The notes: generated from the letters alone by a model not told the origin. A stretch of 64,000 nt of DNA from Flavobacteriales bacterium ALC-1 (GCA_000171875.1 ABHI01000001.1:569001-633000), one strand, 5' to 3'. Numbered from the stretch's first letter, positions 1-10,201 are shown. Numbers and translations are program-made.

Positions 1-2756
1 TAGCAGGTAATTCCTTTGCTCAAATTAAAATGCAAGGTGTCGTTAAAGATAGTATTGGAAAGCCTTTGGAGTTGGCCAATGTTATTGCAATTAATCAAGA
101 CACTAAGGCTTTAGAATCTTATGCCATTACTAATGACAAGGGTAAGTATATTTTGTCTTTAGGCAAAAATGGTAAATATACTATTCAAGTAAGTTATATA
201 GGTTTAAAGTCATTAAGTCAAGCTGTTTCTACAGCGGAAGTTGATATTAATAAAGACTTTACACTTTTACCAGACAATTCTTTAGATGCTGTTGAGCTTA
301 CCTATGAAATGCCTGTAACAATCAAAGGAGACACATTAATCTACAATGCCGATTCTTTTAAAAATGGGTCCGAACGAAAATTAGAAGATGTCTTAAAAAA
401 ATTGCCTGGAGTAGAAATAAATGCAGACGGAAAAATTGAAGTTGAAGGGAAAGAAGTGAACAAGTTAATGGTAAATGGTAAAGACTTTTTTGATGGAGAT
501 ACAAAGTTAGCCACAAAAAACATTCCTTCTGACGCTGTAGATAAAGTGCAAGTGTTACGTAATTATGCAGAAGTTGGTCAGTTACGCGGAGTACAAAATA
601 ACCAAGACAACGTTGCCATAAACATTAAACTTAAAGAAGGAAAAGAAAATTTCTGGTTTGGTGATATAACGGCTGGAGGAGGTGCAGCACCTTCACCAAA
701 TGATGAGTTATACTTAGTACAACCTAAATTATTTTACTACAGTCCTAAATACAGCATTAACCTTATTGGAGATTTCAATAATATTGGTGAAGTCGCTTTA
801 ACCAATAGAGATGTAAGAAATTTTGGTGGTGGCTTCAGGCTTCCAAGTAACAATAGTGGTACAAGTATTAATTTAGGTGATAATGGTCTTAGAGGTTTAA
901 CAAGTGTAGCTAATTCACAAGAAGTTATCTCTAAATTAGGAGCTACAAACTTTAGCTATTCGCCTAATAAGGCTTTAGATTTAAGCGGATTCTTAATTTA
1001 CAAAAGTAGTCGATTAAGAACTCGAGAAGCGAGTTTTGTAGATTATATTGAGGTTGAAGATGATCCCAATACACCTATCGACGAATCTGCTAATCTTCCA
1101 CCAGATGAAGCTACAGAACAAACTGGCAAAGAGGCGACTAATCAATTTCTTGCTAAATTAAGTGCGCAATATAAACCTAATGCTAATAATCAGTTGAATT
1201 ATGATGTTTTAGCTCGAATTTCTGATGACCAAGAAAAACAAAACCTATTTTCTTCTGTTGTAGGTAACACTGATCAGTTAAATGAAGCTAAGCCATATAG
1301 TATTAATCAGAATGTAAACTATTATTACACGCTTAATGAAAATAACATTTTTGCATTTGAAGCACAGCATTTATTAAAAGACGAAGATCCTTTTTATAAT
1401 GCTCAATTAGTAAATGACCCAACAAACAATAATGATCCGGATCCTAGTAACAGAGATGCTTTTGATAATACTGCTGCAGGTTTAGGCTTAGATCAAGATC
1501 AGTTTGGATATAATCTAAATCAAGAAAGACGTGTTAAGTCTAATCAATTAGATGCCAAGTTAGATTATTACAATATTTTGAATACAAAGAGTAATATCAA
1601 CCTAACTCTAGGTACGATTTTAAGCAAACAAGATTTTAACTCTAATATCTTTCAATTTTTAGATGATGGCTCAACGCTTAATCCAATTCCAACAGGACAA
1701 GATGATGACGGCAATGATTTCGTAAATGTAAATGATACACAGTATAATTTCAGTGATGTGTATTTAGGAGTACACTATAGATTTAAAACAGGTAAATTCA
1801 CCTTTACTCCAGGGTTTTCAATACATGCTTATGGAAACAAGAATACACAGTTTGGTAAAACTTATGAGGATAATTTCTTTAGACTATTACCAGATTTTGA
1901 AACACGTATTCAGTTTAAAAAGAGTGAGAATTTAACTTTACGTTATAACATGCGAAACTCTTTTACAGATGTGACGAGTTTAGCACAAGGTTTAGTATTA
2001 AATAACTATAACAGCATTCAATATGGTAATCCAGAATTACAAAATGCTTTATCACATAATGTAAACCTAAGCTATTTTAGTTTTAATCTTTTTAACTACA
2101 CCAATGTTTTTGCATTTGTTAATTATAGTAAAAACATTGATCAGATTAGATCTCAAACCAATTTTGAAAATGTGATTAGAACAAGCACCTATTTTAATTC
2201 ACAATTTGCAGATGAAAGTCTTACAGCTTCTGGTCGTGTACAACGTACCTTTGGTAAGATAAGAGCTAGTATTAGAGGAAATTTCAACTATAGTAAAAGC
2301 AATCAATTTGTTCAAGGAAGGCAAACTTTAAACGAAAGTTACACCCATGGTTTTACTCCAGAATTACGTACTAATTTTAGAGAAGCACCAAATGTTAGTT
2401 TAAGGTATCGTTATTCTGTTAGGAATAACGATCAAGGATCTAATTCAACTAAGTTTATTACTAATGCTCCATCAATAGAATTTGATGCTTATATATGGAA
2501 CTCAGTAACTTTCCTTACTGATTTTAGTTATACCGAACAAGATAGCAATGGTCAAATTGATACATTTAAGACTTGGAATGCTTCATTACGTTATAGAAAA
2601 AATAGGGATGCTAAATGGGAATATTCATTAAGAGCCTCTAACCTATTAAACATCGATTCTAATATTAATAATGGTGCTGGTGCTATCTCTGTATATAACT
2701 CAGAGACATTTGTACAGCCGCGATTTATAACATTTAGATTGACTTATAGTTTATAG
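1..2756 (+). CDS. Outer-membrane beta-barrel protein with N-terminal carboxypeptidase-regulatory-like domain (5' partial)
   Basis: The reading frame is open to the left edge. The residues before the first ATG (position 30) read AGNSFAQIK, which looks like the end of a signal peptide, so the real start lies outside the window and ATG 30 is internal. Next comes a CarboxypepD_reg-like Ig fold (about residues 10-75), then a plug-like stretch with KLPGVEIN and VNGKDFFDG, which is typical of the OMP_b-brl_3 (PF14905) family. The remainder is aromatic-rich alternating beta strands ending in FRLTYSL, a usual barrel terminus. It differs from true SusC proteins in length (about 915 visible residues) and has no SusD neighbour. 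The substrate is unknown. A hairpin terminator follows at 2778. The family call is firm, the function is not. Confidence 0.85.
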   Translation, partial: AGNSFAQIKMQGVVKDSIGKPLELANVIAINQDTKALESYAITNDKGKYILSLGKNGKYTIQVSYIGLKSLSQAVSTAEVDINKDFTLLPDNSLDAVELTYEMPVTIKGDTLIYNADSFKNGSERKLEDVLKKLPGVEINADGKIEVEGKEVNKLMVNGKDFFDGDTKLATKNIPSDAVDKVQVLRNYAEVGQLRGVQNNQDNVAINIKLKEGKENFWFGDITAGGGAAPSPNDELYLVQPKLFYYSPKYSINLIGDFNNIGEVALTNRDVRNFGGGFRLPSNNSGTSINLGDNGLRGLTSVANSQEVISKLGATNFSYSPNKALDLSGFLIYKSSRLRTREASFVDYIEVEDDPNTPIDESANLPPDEATEQTGKEATNQFLAKLSAQYKPNANNQLNYDVLARISDDQEKQNLFSSVVGNTDQLNEAKPYSINQNVNYYYTLNENNIFAFEAQHLLKDEDPFYNAQLVNDPTNNNDPDPSNRDAFDNTAAGLGLDQDQFGYNLNQERRVKSNQLDAKLDYYNILNTKSNINLTLGTILSKQDFNSNIFQFLDDGSTLNPIPTGQDDDGNDFVNVNDTQYNFSDVYLGVHYRFKTGKFTFTPGFSIHAYGNKNTQFGKTYEDNFFRLLPDFETRIQFKKSENLTLRYNMRNSFTDVTSLAQGLVLNNYNSIQYGNPELQNALSHNVNLSYFSFNLFNYTNVFAFVNYSKNIDQIRSQTNFENVIRTSTYFNSQFADESLTASGRVQRTFGKIRASIRGNFNYSKSNQFVQGRQTLNESYTHGFTPELRTNFREAPNVSLRYRYSVRNNDQGSNSTKFITNAPSIEFDAYIWNSVTFLTDFSYTEQDSNGQIDTFKTWNASLRYRKNRDAKWEYSLRASNLLNIDSNINNGAGAISVYNSETFVQPRFITFRLTYSL

Positions 2757-2777
2757 AAACAAGTCAAAATTCATTTT

Positions 2778-2808
2778 AAACCCATTGGAATTATTTCAAT
2801 GGGTTTTT
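2778..2808 (+). terminator. Rho-independent terminator after the barrel gene
   Basis: Ten-base stem AAACCCATTG (2778-2787) pairs with CAATGGGTTT (2797-2806), with a 9-nt loop and a following T run. It sits 22 bases after the stop codon. Confidence 0.85.
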
Positions 2809-2866
2809 GTTTTAACACAAAGTGTCATTCAAAAATTGTAATTTAATAACCTAAACCAACTAAAAA

Positions 2867-4423
2867 ATGAAACACTTATTCATCACCACTGTTTTAGCAT
2901 TAGGCTTATGCTTTAGCAGTTTAAATGCGCAAGACAAGAATCCAGTTATTGAAAGCATCATTAAAGAAGCCAACGACAACTCTCAACTAGAGTCTTTAGC
3001 ACACGAAATGCTAGATGTTATTGGGCCGCGATTAGTCGGTACACCTCAAATGAAGCAAGCACATGATTGGGCTGTAGAAAAATATAAATCTTGGGGAGTT
3101 TCTGCCAGAAATGAAAAATGGGGAGAATGGCGTGGCTGGGAACGCGGTATTACACATATAGATATGATTTCACCACGCGTGCAATCACTAAGAGGAATGC
3201 AACTCGCTTGGAATCCTAGTACATCAGACAAAGGAGTTACTGCTGATGTTATTACACTACCAGAAAACATTAAAGATTCATTGTCTTTTCAAAAATGGTT
3301 ACCTAATGTTAAAGGCAAGTTTGTATTAATCTCTATGAAACAACCTACAGGTCGTCCTGATTATAACTGGGAAGAATTTGCAACTGACGAATCGTTTGAA
3401 AAAATGAAAGATGCGCGTAACAAACAAACTAGAGAATGGAGAGCAAATATTGGCAGAACAGGTTATAATACTAGATCAATCATTCCTGCGTTAGAAGATG
3501 CTGGTGCAGCAGGCATTGTGGCTAGTTATTGGTCTAGAGGTTTTGGTGTAAACAAGATTTTTAGTGCAAGAACTAAGAACATTCCAACTGTAGATTTAGA
3601 ACTCGAAGATTATGCTATGCTTTACCGTTTAGCAGAATCTGGCAATACACCGAAACTACATGTTGTTGCTAAATCTAAAGAATTAGGACGAGTACCAACA
3701 TTTAATACCATTGCTGAAATTAAAGGTTCTGAAAAGCCAGATGAATATATTATCCTCTCAGCGCATTTCGATTCTTGGGATGGAGCAACAGGAGCTACAG
3801 ATAACGGCACAGGCACTTTGGTGATGATGGAAGCCATGCGTTTGCTTAAAAAGTATTATTCTAACCCCAAACGGACTATTTTGGTAGGTCATTGGGGAAG
3901 TGAAGAACAAGGTTTAAATGGCTCAAGAGCATTTGTTGAAGACCATCCTGAAATTGTAAAGAATGTACAAGCCTTATTTAACCAAGATAATGGTACAGGA
4001 CGTGTGGTGAATATATCTGGAGCTGGCTTTTTACATGCTTACGATTATTTATCGCGTTGGTTATATGCTGTACCAAGAGATATCACTAAACATATTGAAA
4101 CTAACTTCCCTGGCAATCCTAGTGGAGGAGGTTCTGATAATGCATCTTTTGTAGCCGCAGGAGCACCTGCATTTAATTTAAGTGCTTTAAACTGGTCCTA
4201 TTGGAATTATACTTGGCATACCAACAGAGATACTTACGATAAAATCATTTTTGATGATGTTAGAAATAATGCCATTCTAACCGCAATTTTAGCTTATATG
4301 GCTTCTGAAGATGATGAAACCACTTCTAGAGAAAAAATTGTATTACCTATGAATTCTAGAACAGGTAAGCAACGGACTTGGCCAAAGCCACGTTCACCTC
4401 AGCGCGATGGTGGTAGAAACTAA
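2867..4423 (+). CDS. Secreted M28-family zinc peptidase with PA domain insert
   Basis: 518 residues with an N-terminal signal peptide ending ...SSLNAQ (about residue 21). An M28 (aminopeptidase S/Y-like) metallopeptidase is indicated by the usual zinc ligands in order: H300 in SAHFDSWDG, D312 in TDNGTGT, the E346/E347 pair in GSEEQG, D374 in NQDNG, and H451 in WHTNRDTYDK. Residues about 130-270 form the inserted PA domain (AGAAGIVAS). The C-terminus is short and basic with no T9SS sorting domain, so the protein is probably periplasmic. It is likely an exopeptidase supporting protein or peptide scavenging. It stands alone between two terminators, so is probably monocistronic. Confidence 0.9.
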   Translation: MKHLFITTVLALGLCFSSLNAQDKNPVIESIIKEANDNSQLESLAHEMLDVIGPRLVGTPQMKQAHDWAVEKYKSWGVSARNEKWGEWRGWERGITHIDMISPRVQSLRGMQLAWNPSTSDKGVTADVITLPENIKDSLSFQKWLPNVKGKFVLISMKQPTGRPDYNWEEFATDESFEKMKDARNKQTREWRANIGRTGYNTRSIIPALEDAGAAGIVASYWSRGFGVNKIFSARTKNIPTVDLELEDYAMLYRLAESGNTPKLHVVAKSKELGRVPTFNTIAEIKGSEKPDEYIILSAHFDSWDGATGATDNGTGTLVMMEAMRLLKKYYSNPKRTILVGHWGSEEQGLNGSRAFVEDHPEIVKNVQALFNQDNGTGRVVNISGAGFLHAYDYLSRWLYAVPRDITKHIETNFPGNPSGGGSDNASFVAAGAPAFNLSALNWSYWNYTWHTNRDTYDKIIFDDVRNNAILTAILAYMASEDDETTSREKIVLPMNSRTGKQRTWPKPRSPQRDGGRN

Positions 4424-4430
4424 TTGAATA

Positions 4431-4462
4431 AAAAAAGCTTTCTAAATACAGAAGGCTTTTTT
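4431..4462. terminator. Bidirectional terminator between convergent genes
   Basis: AAAAAAGCTTTCT (4431-4443) pairs with AGAAGGCTTTTTT (4450-4462) with one G-T pair and a 6-nt loop. A and T tracts flank both sides, serving the M28 gene on the plus strand and the short lipoprotein gene on the minus strand. Confidence 0.85.
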
Positions 4463-4466
4463 GTTT

Positions 4467-4907
4467 TTATTGATTAGAGTTAGGCAAAGAATGATTATGC
4501 TTACAAAACCAAAATAAGCATTGTGTTTCTGTTTTATATAAAACAACCTTAAGTTTATCTGATGAATCACCAATACTTACTAAGGAGTTCTTATAACCTT
4601 CTTTTGCAGCTTCTATAGAAGCGAAATTGGTATGAACATTAGACTCATTAATTGAAAAAACTCCTTTACTATCTGTTAATGTCGTTTTATTTCCTATGGT
4701 AATGTTTACATTTTCTAAAGCATTCTCTTCTTCATCAACAACAATTCCACTAAAATCTTTTTGAATTTTTTCTCCTAAGTAATCAGATAAGGTTTGAACG
4801 TTTTTGTTTAACTTTTGTTCGTCTAGAGTATTGCTTTTTTCACAAGCATTTAGCCCAAAAAAGGAGATAGCTATCGCTAAGGAAATTGATTTGATTGATG
4901 ACTTCAT
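4467..4907 (-). CDS. Short lipoprotein with one CarboxypepD_reg-like domain
   Basis: The start is taken at ATG 4907 (MKSSIKSIS...) because it begins a lipoprotein signal peptide with lipobox FGLNAC; a start 14 codons upstream would put a charged extension in front. The mature part has a carboxypeptidase-regulatory-like fold (about residues 50-125: FSGIVVDEEENALENV, ITIGNKTTLTDSKGVFSI) and then a short Cys-containing tail (CLFWFCKHNH). It is clearly paralogous to the N-terminal 120 residues of the next gene upstream (5029-6849) but lacks that gene's roughly 450-residue remainder. Function unknown; probably an anchored envelope protein. Confidence 0.7.
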   Translation of the reverse strand: MKSSIKSISLAIAISFFGLNACEKSNTLDEQKLNKNVQTLSDYLGEKIQKDFSGIVVDEEENALENVNITIGNKTTLTDSKGVFSINESNVHTNFASIEAAKEGYKNSLVSIGDSSDKLKVVLYKTETQCLFWFCKHNHSLPNSNQ

Positions 4908-4979
4908 AACTGATTGATGATGTATCCACTTATAAGATGTAAAAATCACTAAATGGTTGCGTTAAAAGTCTTACAAATA

Positions 4980-5009
4980 AAATAGCCCTCAAAAGTTTGA
5001 AGGCTATTT
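4980..5009 (-). terminator. Terminator after the large lipoprotein gene
   Basis: AAATAGCCCTCAAA and TTTGAAGGCTATTT form a 13-14 bp stem with one mismatch and a 2-nt loop, 20 bases past the stop codon of the 5029-6849 gene, flanked by A/T tracts. Confidence 0.8.
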
Positions 5010-5028
5010 ATTATATATTTAACGTTTA

Positions 5029-6849
5029 TTATTGGTCTCTCAATACATGAATAACTCCAGTAATTGTATGAGGTTGATTATTAAAATCCTCATAACTACC
5101 ACTAAAATTAATATCTATATACTCACCTATTGCACCTAGAGCATTTAAGTTATAGATAATATTGTTATTGGTATTAGAGACACTTAGACATTCTCCAATA
5201 AAAAAGCCTGTATCATTAGTGTCATTAAAATTCAAATGATCATACTCACCTAAATAGTCAGGGTCATTTAAACGGCCTTGCATATAAAAGCAATTATTAT
5301 TGCCTGTTTCACCACCACTACCATAAATATCTATTATTGGCCCAAATGCATTAGGATTATTAACAGAAAATGAGGCTTGAAGATCATCGACTACAAAAAT
5401 AGTATCTCCATCATCAATAGTAAATTGTATAAATTCTGTGATGTCGTTACATGCACTGATGGTCCCTACATCAGTTAATGGCGTAGTAAAGGTGTAACTA
5501 ATACTGTCTGTTGATTGCAAGTTTACAAAATCACTTGCTTTTATTTTAAACGCATTATTATCTTCACAACGTAATAAATTAATTTCAAAAGTTCCATCAC
5601 TTACAGCATCAGTAAATGTTTGTCCACCATAGCGTAATTGCACATAACCATCTGTTACAGGGCCTCCATCACATGTATTAAAGTTTCCTATAACTGTTTC
5701 TGCTATGATATCATCATTATCTGGTATAATAATCGATAAACTAGAATCCGAAGAATAAGACCCTATTACTTGAGAATAAAGTGGTGTATCATCACAGATA
5801 TCATAACTATAAACATCTAATTGTAAAGTTTCTCCACTTGGTACAAAACCGCAAACTTCTCCGTTGTCATTTGTATAACCTCCTCGTGACCCAAAAGTGG
5901 CACTGGTAATACTTACATAAAGATTACTTAAACTATTATTGTCTTCATCTATTGCAGTTACACATAATGTGATAGCTTCGGCTGGTATATCACAGTTCCA
6001 AAATGAAAAATGCGAGACATTACCAACATACATATTACCTTGTAATGTTGCAACTCCTTCTTCTTTCCAATAGCCATTGACTTCATCGAAATACCAAAGC
6101 GGAATAGTCGCTGGAGCTATTCCCATTAAACTTGGATCTAAAGGAATTTTAATTTCAGAAGTTGAACCTTCAGGTAAATTTAAATCTTCACCATTAGTGC
6201 CTCTTAATTCTACTGCAAGCATTCCCAAAGTTTGTAACATACGTTCTGCTCCTTCTTCATTTTCAGCATATAACATGCCTGGCATTTGCATTGCCATATC
6301 ATCATCAGCAGGATCCAAGTGATGCATAATAACATCTACAGCACCAGAATACGCAGAACCGTCTTCTTTAATAAAATCACCATCAAAACTTACAGAACTT
6401 CCATTGCCCATAGAAACAGTTTCAGTAGCACCACTATTCACCGTACCAACCACTGTAGCTTCAAGCAACATAATAGTTACTTTATTGGTTCCGTTTGAAG
6501 GCACAACACTACGTGATCCGTGAATATAGCCAACTTTCTCAGTTTTAATATAGCCGAAACGTTCTTTAACATTAGCGTCATTTAAAATAAACACACCATT
6601 GCTATCTGTCGTTACTGTTTCATTACCAATGGTAATAGTTACTCCTTCAATTGGGTTATTATTGATATCAATAACATTACCTAAGAAATTTCTTGAAACT
6701 TGATTACCAAAATATTCAGAAAACGAATCAGGAATAATTTCTTGTTGTTGTCCTCCAGAATTGCCATCATCTTTTTCACAAGATGTTATAGTAGTTATAG
6801 CAAACAGAAGCATTAAAATAAGATTGGGGAATTTTTTAATGTTTTTCAT
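5029..6849 (-). CDS. Large lipoprotein with repeated CarboxypepD_reg-like domains
   Basis: 606 residues. A lipoprotein signal peptide with lipobox ITSC (Cys about 24) is followed by the acidic spacer EKDDGNSGG. Residues about 40-130 form a carboxypeptidase-regulatory-like beta sandwich (GNVIDINNNPIEGVTITIG, TTDSNGVFIL). A central part (about 130-290) contains DGDFIKEDGSAYSG and VSHFSFWNCD, followed by a second Ig-like regulatory domain (about 290-360) and an acidic C-terminal region with DPDYLG. Acidic composition and lipidation suggest a surface-exposed or outer-membrane-anchored protein. No enzymatic motif is visible. Its N-terminal region is repeated in the short downstream gene. Confidence 0.75.
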   Translation of the reverse strand: MKNIKKFPNLILMLLFAITTITSCEKDDGNSGGQQQEIIPDSFSEYFGNQVSRNFLGNVIDINNNPIEGVTITIGNETVTTDSNGVFILNDANVKERFGYIKTEKVGYIHGSRSVVPSNGTNKVTIMLLEATVVGTVNSGATETVSMGNGSSVSFDGDFIKEDGSAYSGAVDVIMHHLDPADDDMAMQMPGMLYAENEEGAERMLQTLGMLAVELRGTNGEDLNLPEGSTSEIKIPLDPSLMGIAPATIPLWYFDEVNGYWKEEGVATLQGNMYVGNVSHFSFWNCDIPAEAITLCVTAIDEDNNSLSNLYVSITSATFGSRGGYTNDNGEVCGFVPSGETLQLDVYSYDICDDTPLYSQVIGSYSSDSSLSIIIPDNDDIIAETVIGNFNTCDGGPVTDGYVQLRYGGQTFTDAVSDGTFEINLLRCEDNNAFKIKASDFVNLQSTDSISYTFTTPLTDVGTISACNDITEFIQFTIDDGDTIFVVDDLQASFSVNNPNAFGPIIDIYGSGGETGNNNCFYMQGRLNDPDYLGEYDHLNFNDTNDTGFFIGECLSVSNTNNNIIYNLNALGAIGEYIDINFSGSYEDFNNQPHTITGVIHVLRDQ

Positions 6850-6948
6850 AAGGTATTAGTTTAATTGAGTTTTGTTATTCAGAGTTGTTAATCTCTTTTA
6901 GATATAACAGCTAAGGTTATTAAATTCCTACTTCATGTTATAAAACAA

Positions 6949-6979
6949 AAAACCCTCATAATTGAATTATGAGGGTTTT
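6949..6979 (-). terminator. Terminator after hppA
   Basis: Perfect 15-bp stem AAAACCCTCATAATT (6949-6963) against AATTATGAGGGTTTT (6965-6979) with a single-base loop as drawn, 21 bases beyond the hppA stop codon. Confidence 0.85.
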
Positions 6980-6999
6980 ATATATTCTATTTTCTAAAC

Positions 7000-9420
7000 T
7001 TATTCTTTCGTAATATCTACTTTTTCAATAACCTTTTCAACTTCACCAGCTTTGTTAGTTAATGAGGCTTCAAAAGCTTTAACTTCTTTTTCTACTTCAG
7101 CTTCAGTACCTTCAAAAGTAATAGTCTCCGTTACTTTTTCACCTTCTTTTATTGTAGAGTAATCTACTGTAGCTTTAGCCATATCTTTAGATTCAACAGT
7201 CATTTCGATTGAAACTTCTTCTTCGTTTATTGCTAAGCCTTCTTCAGATGCATGACCACCTAAGATTGGTGCAATTACTAAACCTATTAAACACGTTAAT
7301 TTAATTAAGATGTTCATTGAAGGACCAGATGTATCTTTAAAAGGATCACCAACAGTATCACCAGTTACCGCTGCTTTATGAGCATCAGAACCCTTATATG
7401 TCATTTCACCATTAATCTCAACACCAGCTTCAAAAGACTTCTTAGCGTTATCCCAAGCTCCACCAGCATTATTCTGGAAGATTGCCCATAATACACCAGA
7501 AACTGTAACACCAGCCATATAACCACCTAACATCTCTGCGATAGCAAGATTATCCATACCAAATAACATTGGCACAAATGCAATTACTAATGGAAAACCA
7601 ATAGTTAATAAACCAGGTAACATCATTTCTTTTAAAGAGGCTTGCGTAGAAATTGCCACACATTTATCGTATTCTGGTTTCCCAGTACCTTCCATAATTC
7701 CAGGAATAGCTTTAAACTGACGACGTACTTCTTGTACCATTTCCATAGCAGCTTTACCTACAGCATTCATTGCTAAAGCAGAGAATACTACTGGTACCAT
7801 ACCACCAACAAATAACATGGCTAATACTGGTGCTTTAAAGATGTTAATTCCGTCAATTCCTGTAAAGGTTACATAAGCAGCAAATAATGCTAATGACGTT
7901 AATGCAGCAGAAGCGATAGCAAAACCTTTTCCTGTTGCAGCAGTTGTATTACCTACTGAATCTAGTATATCTGTACGCTCTCTTACGATTGGTTCTTGCT
8001 CACTCATTTCTGCTATACCACCTGCATTATCAGATATTGGTCCAAAGGCATCAATTGCTAATTGCATAGCCGTAGTAGCCATCATTGCAGAAGCAGCTAA
8101 TGCAACTCCATAAAATCCAGCGAAGGCATAAGATGCCCAAATCGCACCAGCAAATAATAATACTGAAGGGAATGTAGAAATCATACCTGTAGCTAAACCA
8201 GCAATAATGTTAGTTCCTGCTCCAGTTGATGATTGTTGTACTATTTTTAATATTGGACTTTTTCCTAATCCTGTGTAATATTCAGTAACCGAAGAAATAA
8301 CAGCCCCTACAAATAAACCTACTAAAGTAGCATAGAATACACGCATCGCAGAAATTTCAACTAAACCTTCTCCAAAGAAATTCATTTGCATTGTTTCTGG
8401 TAACATATACATACATAATCCAAAACATGATGCAGCAACTAGTGCAATTGATGTCCAGTTACCAATATTTAAAGCACCCATAACTTGAGCTTCTTTAGCA
8501 TCATTACTTTTAATTTTCACTAACATCGTTCCAATGATAGAAATAATGATTCCTGCACCAGCAATTGCCATTGGTAATAAGATTGGTCCAATACCTCCAA
8601 AGGCATCACCAATATTTCCACCCATATCTTTAATCACATAATTTCCAAGAACCATTGCAGCTAATACGGTTGCTACATAAGACCCAAATAAGTCAGCTCC
8701 CATACCAGCAACATCACCTACATTATCACCTACGTTATCTGCAATTGTAGCAGGATTACGAGGGTCATCTTCAGGAATACCTGCTTCAACCTTACCTACT
8801 AAATCAGCTCCAACATCAGCAGCTTTTGTGTAAATACCACCACCTACTCTTGCGAATAATGCGATAGATTCAGCACCTAAAGAGAAACCAGCTAGCGTTT
8901 CTAATACAATAGTCATATCCATTGTATTTGTCCATTCACTTCCCATAAAGAACCAAAAGAAGAATATAAAAAATGCTGTTAAACCTAATACAGCCAAACC
9001 AGCAACACCAAGTCCCATTACAGTTCCACCACCAAAAGAGATTTTTAGTGCATTTGGTAAACTTGTACGAGCGGCTTGTGTTGTTCTAACGTTTGTTTTT
9101 GTTGCGATTTTCATTCCTATGTTTCCAGCGAAAGCAGAAAATATAGCACCAAAAACAAAAGCGATTACAATTAACCAGTGCGTTGTAGGTACTATAAAAG
9201 ATACTACAGCTAATAATGCTGCTACGATTATTACAAAAACAGCTAGCAATCTATATTCAGCATTTAAGAACGCTAATGCTCCTTCGTATATATGATCTGA
9301 AATTTCTTTCATTTTACCATCTCCAGCATCTTGTTTCATTACCCAAGACTTTTTTACAAGCATGTAAATTAATCCTAAAACCGCCAAAGCTATTGGCATA
9401 TAAATCATCATTGATTCCAT
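7000..9420 (-). CDS. hppA: Membrane-bound K+-dependent pyrophosphatase (H+ or Na+ pumping)
   Basis: 806 residues. The enzyme hydrolyses cytosolic pyrophosphate and pumps H+ and/or Na+ across the inner membrane. Many hydrophobic segments are visible, and the substrate-binding signature around 200-236 is intact ([32 protein letters not shown]). The K+-dependence determinant reads [10 protein letters not shown] at 490-499, with Ala494 and Gly497 where K+-independent enzymes carry Lys and Thr, so this one should need K+. After the last membrane segment (about 735) there is an unusual highly charged, Glu/Lys-rich tail of roughly 70 residues. A -7 element TACTTTTG lies upstream. The soluble pyrophosphatase gene is directly upstream on the same strand. 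Confidence 0.95.
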   Translation of the reverse strand: MESMMIYMPIALAVLGLIYMLVKKSWVMKQDAGDGKMKEISDHIYEGALAFLNAEYRLLAVFVIIVAALLAVVSFIVPTTHWLIVIAFVFGAIFSAFAGNIGMKIATKTNVRTTQAARTSLPNALKISFGGGTVMGLGVAGLAVLGLTAFFIFFFWFFMGSEWTNTMDMTIVLETLAGFSLGAESIALFARVGGGIYTKAADVGADLVGKVEAGIPEDDPRNPATIADNVGDNVGDVAGMGADLFGSYVATVLAAMVLGNYVIKDMGGNIGDAFGGIGPILLPMAIAGAGIIISIIGTMLVKIKSNDAKEAQVMGALNIGNWTSIALVAASCFGLCMYMLPETMQMNFFGEGLVEISAMRVFYATLVGLFVGAVISSVTEYYTGLGKSPILKIVQQSSTGAGTNIIAGLATGMISTFPSVLLFAGAIWASYAFAGFYGVALAASAMMATTAMQLAIDAFGPISDNAGGIAEMSEQEPIVRERTDILDSVGNTTAATGKGFAIASAALTSLALFAAYVTFTGIDGINIFKAPVLAMLFVGGMVPVVFSALAMNAVGKAAMEMVQEVRRQFKAIPGIMEGTGKPEYDKCVAISTQASLKEMMLPGLLTIGFPLVIAFVPMLFGMDNLAIAEMLGGYMAGVTVSGVLWAIFQNNAGGAWDNAKKSFEAGVEINGEMTYKGSDAHKAAVTGDTVGDPFKDTSGPSMNILIKLTCLIGLVIAPILGGHASEEGLAINEEEVSIEMTVESKDMAKATVDYSTIKEGEKVTETITFEGTEAEVEKEVKAFEASLTNKAGEVEKVIEKVDITKE

Positions 9421-9457
9421 ATTATATATTTTAAATTTGGTTTATTAATTTGCTGGG

Positions 9458-9465
9458 CAAAAGTA
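9458..9465 (-). promoter_or_regulatory. Predicted -7 promoter element for hppA
   Basis: On the minus strand this reads TACTTTTG, an exact match to the Bacteroidetes TAnnTTTG -7 consensus, about 38 bases before the hppA ATG. No clear TTG -33 box at standard spacing was found. Confidence 0.5.
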
Positions 9466-9484
9466 GTAAAATCAATGGGAATAG

Positions 9485-9514
9485 AAAAACCCTTTTACAA
9501 TCAATGCAAAAGGG
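9485..9514 (-). terminator. Terminator after ppa
   Basis: On the minus strand CCCTTTT and AAAAGGG form a 7-bp stem with an 11-nt loop followed by TTTTT. It separates ppa from the hppA promoter, so the two pyrophosphatase genes probably have separate transcripts. Confidence 0.7.
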
Positions 9515-9541
9515 CCTTTTATCTAATTTTATAAGAGCTAT

Positions 9542-10069
9542 TTAAATCGTAAAGTCTCCATTAGTTTTGTGCTCACTATTTTCGTAACGTTCAATACACT
9601 TGTTCAGAATATCATAAGCTTCTTCGGCATTTCCCCAACCACCAACATCAACTTTCTTTTCTTCTAAATCTTTATAAACTTGGAAGAAGTGTGTAATTTC
9701 TTTTTTTCGATGTGGATTTAAATCTGACAAATCGTTGTAGCTATTCCAGATTGGATCTGTAACTGGCACACATATTAATTTCTCATCTGGTCCTTTTTCA
9801 TCTGCCATATGAAACACTCCTATTGGCTTCACTTCCATAACACACATTGGGAATGTCGGTTCTGTCCCCATAACTAAAACATCTAAAGGGTCACCATCTA
9901 AGGCTAGAGTCTCAGGTATAAATCCATAATCGCCTGGATACATCATAGATGAAAACAACATACGATCGAAACGTATTTTGTTCAACTCAAAATCATATTC
10001 GTATTTATTTCTGCTTCCTTTTGGGATTTCTATTAATACGTCAAAAGTTAATTTTCCTGCTGGAGTCAT
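9542..10069 (-). CDS. ppa: Soluble inorganic pyrophosphatase, family I
   Basis: 175 residues, the usual size for bacterial family I enzymes. It hydrolyses pyrophosphate to phosphate in the cytosol using Mg2+. Visible family motifs are the substrate lysine/arginine segment EIPKGSRNKYEYD near the N-terminus, YPGDYGFIPETL, and the metal-binding aspartate cluster DGDPLDVLVMG. The C-terminus ends in a short polar tail. It stands just upstream of the membrane pyrophosphatase gene on the same strand but with its own promoter (TATCTTTG at 10091-10098) and terminator. Confidence 0.95.
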   Translation of the reverse strand: MTPAGKLTFDVLIEIPKGSRNKYEYDFELNKIRFDRMLFSSMMYPGDYGFIPETLALDGDPLDVLVMGTEPTFPMCVMEVKPIGVFHMADEKGPDEKLICVPVTDPIWNSYNDLSDLNPHRKKEITHFFQVYKDLEEKKVDVGGWGNAEEAYDILNKCIERYENSEHKTNGDFTI

Positions 10070-10090
10070 ATCTCATTTTTTTAAGGGCTG

Positions 10091-10121
10091 CAAAGATACG
10101 TAAGTGTTTAAGTTTCACCAA
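10091..10121 (-). promoter_or_regulatory. Predicted promoter for ppa
   Basis: On the minus strand TTG (10121-10119), a 20-base spacer, then TATCTTTG (10098-10091), a classic Bacteroidetes -33/-7 arrangement, about 20 bases upstream of the ppa ATG. Confidence 0.65.
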
Positions 10122-10201
10122 CAAAAATCAAAACAGAGTTTACAAAATGTCTCATCTATAATTATTACCTTGTAATCAATTATTTAAACAATCCATTAGC
10201 T

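Noticed and set aside
1..2756. SusC-type TonB-dependent receptor of a polysaccharide locus
   Set aside because: No SusD or glycosidase is adjacent, and the plug motifs fit the OMP_b-brl_3 group better.
4467..4907. Short lipoprotein as a frameshifted remnant continuing downstream
   Set aside because: The stop codon is followed directly by a terminator, and no homologous sequence in another frame continues beyond it.
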